Assembly: GCA_014773175.1 (NCBI GenBank)
Contig: VXCM01002102.1
Span: 1-64,000 of the forward strand
DNA: 64,000 nucleotides
From: Lucifuga dentata
Taxonomy: Eukaryota; Chordata; Actinopteri; Ophidiiformes; Bythitidae
Direction of reading: 5' to 3'
The translations under genes and the position numbers were made by a program. The notes under the pieces are model-generated. The model was not told the DNA's origin, did not search any database, and saw only the letters and a program-made list of their open reading frames with translations. Shown one piece after another: positions 61,101 to 64,000 of the stretch. Numbering within the stretch: position 1 is the first letter of the stretch; each line of letters starts with the position of its first letter.

Positions 61101-64000
61101 TCCAGTAGTATCCTTTGGGAAATGATTGTCAATAACGTTACATGTATGAAAATTGAATATATTAGGCTCAAACATGCAAAATGGCTGGGATGGCTTTAAA
61201 GGTCTTCAGTGTCTGGCTTTCTAGAAAGCTGGATCAAAAAGCAATCAGAGTAAAAGACTGATCAAATCCATGGAAAAAGCTAAAGCTAAAACTGTCATAT
61301 AGCTATACGACACTTCCCTCTCATAGCAATCTTAAAGACAGAAAATCTGCTGGCTCATTATATGTCCAACCCTCTCAGTCCCTTATCTTTCCCATCAATC
61401 CGTCATCTTAAGGAAGCCAAGGGGTGATAAACTGTCAGACTTTGTCTCTGACGACTCATAAATGGGGAAATGGTAAAGAAGTACAAAGACATATGAACAA
61501 GATGGACAAAGACTGAAGTGAGCTGAAATGCAATCTTACAGTCAAACTCGTGTGTAGATAGACCGGGAAAGTTTTTAAAATAAGCGAGGGTGTCAGAAAG
61601 GTTTAAAGCTTAATGCTGACAGAAGCCAAGGCGTCGTGTTCATGCTGTGTCACAAATGTGACGTGTGACACAAAAGAAGCCGCGTTCATTCTGTTAAGAT
61701 TCTTCCAATTTCTTGTGAGGCAGGTGGGAAAGCAAAACATCACAGGCAGCACAACCCTACATGTTGGCAAGTTGATATTATCCACCCATATTTCCTTATT
61801 AGTGATATATTTATATTAACATATCTGGTACCAGATATGTAAAAAGAATTTGCAGTAATAAATCCAAGTAAACAGTTTTGTGATTTGTTGTTGAAAAGAC
61901 ATCTAATCATCTAAAAGCGGGTTAAATCTGTATTTTTTTTTTTTTTTTTTTNTTTTTTTTTTTTTTTTTTTAGATGTCTAGGTTAGCCAACAGCATTTCA
62001 ATGATTCTAGATGACTGTATACCAAGGAACTAACAAATGTAGGAATTGAAATGCTGTTGTTATGTAATCTAGTTGACGCTTTCACATTTCAACCAAAATT
62101 TCCCCAGTTTTAAGCTGTATACCCATAGTTTTAACTGGACTAAATTTGAATTTGCTTGCTGGTGTGTTTTACAGGCTGCATTGTAATGTTCATCTAATCC
62201 TTCTTTTCTTAAATTTACTTTTTGTTATATTTATATTCTTACTGAAGGTTGTTATTTAATTTCCAGTGAATTTATGAATTTCAAACTTTTTTACTATTAT
62301 TGTTTACACTTTACAAGAATTTGTCTACACAAAAACACTTTGAAGTCATTTCAGGCTCAGATTTTGGTTTTGTCAAAGTAACCCTGGCCCAGTCTTAATT
62401 CTCAAAACCTTTTGCTTCTCTTTTGAATGAATGTAATTTTGGCATAATTGTGATGAATGTTTTGGATCGTTGTGCTGTTGAAGAGTGAAATTTTGACCAA
62501 TAATTCGTAATCCGGATGGAATCACGTGTCTTTGAAGGATGGAATGGTAATTCTTTTTCTTCGTAATTCCTTTAACTTGGACCTAGTCTCCAGATCTCTC
62601 TCCCCACAACTGGAGTGCCAGTGCACTAATACAGACTGGGCATCTTCATTAAACATAATTTCTTAAGCCATAGTGGCTACATAATGTGCTGCTGTTGACA
62701 AATACTTCTTGAAAACTAATTAGTTACATTTATTTAATATATTTTTGTCATTTCCTGTGCAATAAATTGTAAAACAAACAGTGTATTGATGATTTTTTTT
62801 TTTTTCCTTTAATCTGGGGCTTACCTCAAACTTCTGGCCTGTAATGTACCACTGGCACTTTTAATAAATAATAATAAACTTTATTGCTTCATAGTAAACC
62901 TTTCACAACGCTTTAATAATATTTTTGACAGATCCTTGCCAAAGATAATGTTGGCATCATCTTAGAAAAATCCATTATTGCTCTGGTTCTAGCAGTAGTG
63001 AACTAGGGGAAAACACTGTGAAACACCACCATTGAATTGACTTGGCCTGGACACAAAGTACATACTAACATTATGTAAAAACGGAACAGGAAGTCTGAAA
63101 AACAAACAAAAAAGAACTAACATCATCCATCATTCTCACTCACAGTGAGGCAAAATGACAGGGAGGATTATTAAAACTTCACCTGGCATTTACGTCAAGT
63201 GGAGTGAGAAAACAGGTGTAGGTGGTATGACCACACATTCACATGCATGTATACACGCTGACTCGACATGTACAATACACAGCCTCCCTACATCATCACC
63301 AGCTAAGCCAAGTAAAAATAAAAAGAAATGTTAGGAAGAAAATTGAAGAAGAAAGATGAAGACAGTGGATGAGTGTGTGCAGGGTAGGAAGCCAGAAAAT
63401 GAAGGTAGGTTGGTGGGGATGAAGGCAAGCAGGAAGAGAGAATAATTATAGTTTGACAGGTCTTAATGTAAATACTGATTACTTCCCAACAATGTCTGTG
63501 GCCTACTTCACTTGTTATCTTCACTGTGTTTCCCTGAAAAGAAGCTGCAGTGTGAGATCAGATGCCTGGGGGGAAACCGCAGTTCAGCAATTTAAAACAC
63601 AGCAAATATTTGGCCAGCAGTTTTGGGTGGCTATGGCAACAAATCCTGAGCTGGGTTAGAGAGGATCAAGACCTCATCCCCCCCATGGCCAGCAAGCCTA
63701 GCGTCATTACCTAGATCTTGATTCCTGGTCGGGGATAAGAAAAAGTGGAGTAAAACTGATGATGTTCCTCTTAAAGTTATTTCTTTTATTGGCTAAGATG
63801 CACGAAATAGACTTCTGACTTTGTACATGGATAAATACAAACAATTAGAGAACTCGGAGAATGTGGGGCCTAGATATTTACATATCTACTTTGCAGTTTT
63901 ATTTTTGATCCTTTAAAATTATTCAGCAGTAGGAGGAACTGTCATCACTGAAAACTAAGACAGCACTGATCATTTTTTTCAATCTTTTTCAATGATGAAA
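58148..64000. other. stx3 intron 1 (continues past window)
   Basis: No exon found. I looked for the complement of an MKDRLEQLKA-coding exon 1 and did not see it. It contains MITE copy 5, an A run near 60107, a T run with N at 61952, and otherwise unique AT-rich sequence. The antisense open frames (for example 61603-61819) have no family support. Confidence 0.55.
60488..61199. mobile_element. TTAA-bounded palindromic MITE, copy 5 (stx3 intron 1)
   Basis: TTAAAGGACCATACCGGCC left end and a slightly decayed right end (ggatggctttaa). The first 65 bp are exactly duplicated around N 60553 (60488-60552 and 60554-60618), an assembly join, so the real element is about 66 bp shorter. Confidence 0.85.

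Overview
The window is a piece of a vertebrate nuclear genome, almost certainly a teleost fish. Its genes are split by GT/AG introns. The introns are compact (often 80-1000 bp), AT-rich, and full of CA/GT/GA microsatellites and short fold-back DNA transposons. Single N bases scattered through it look like draft-assembly joins, and several sit between exact direct repeats.

Six protein-coding genes were reconstructed exon by exon from splice signals, reading phase and remembered family sequence. Rightward on the + strand: (1) the last three exons of an NCKX3/4-type K+-dependent Na+/Ca2+ exchanger, 356-1965, which enters from the left edge; (2) a strongly diverged, short Pax2/5/8-family gene, 5476-9718 or 9804, with an intact paired domain and octapeptide but no visible homeobox; (3) stap2, a PH-SH2 adaptor, 15669-22496. 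Leftward on the - strand: (4) ankrd13d, complete in 16 exons, 32046-25356; (5) kdm2a, complete in 22 coding exons, 45474-34419, encoding the full JmjC / CXXC / PHD / F-box / LRR demethylase; (6) stx3, 58147-47432, with exon 1 off the right edge and two mutually exclusive SNARE exons followed by three alternative membrane-anchor exons. kdm2a next to ankrd13d matches my recollection of the human 11q13 neighbourhood (KDM2A-GRK2-ANKRD13D), with STX3 on 11q12.

The spaces between genes (about 2.8-5.2, 9.8-15.4, 22.9-24.9, 32.1-33.1 and 46.1-47.2 kb) show no further genes. They hold non-autonomous transposons. The clearest family is a near-palindromic element of about 0.55-0.7 kb bounded by TTAA, with five copies, all in introns: one in ankrd13d, one in kdm2a, three in stx3. 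Two of the stx3 copies bracket the mutually exclusive exon pair. Others are a 1.2 kb nested palindrome upstream of the Pax gene, two copies of a 'cagtggggtccaaaag' element, and three hAT-like elements. A LINE reverse-transcriptase fragment sits at the very left edge.

The genes are not a pathway: membrane transport, developmental transcription, tyrosine-kinase signalling, ubiquitin-dependent receptor sorting, histone demethylation and membrane fusion. The most informative points are the stx3 alternative-exon architecture, the reduced Pax2/5/8 gene, and the demonstration that N-flanked duplications in kdm2a exon 18 are assembly artefacts whose removal restores the reading frame.
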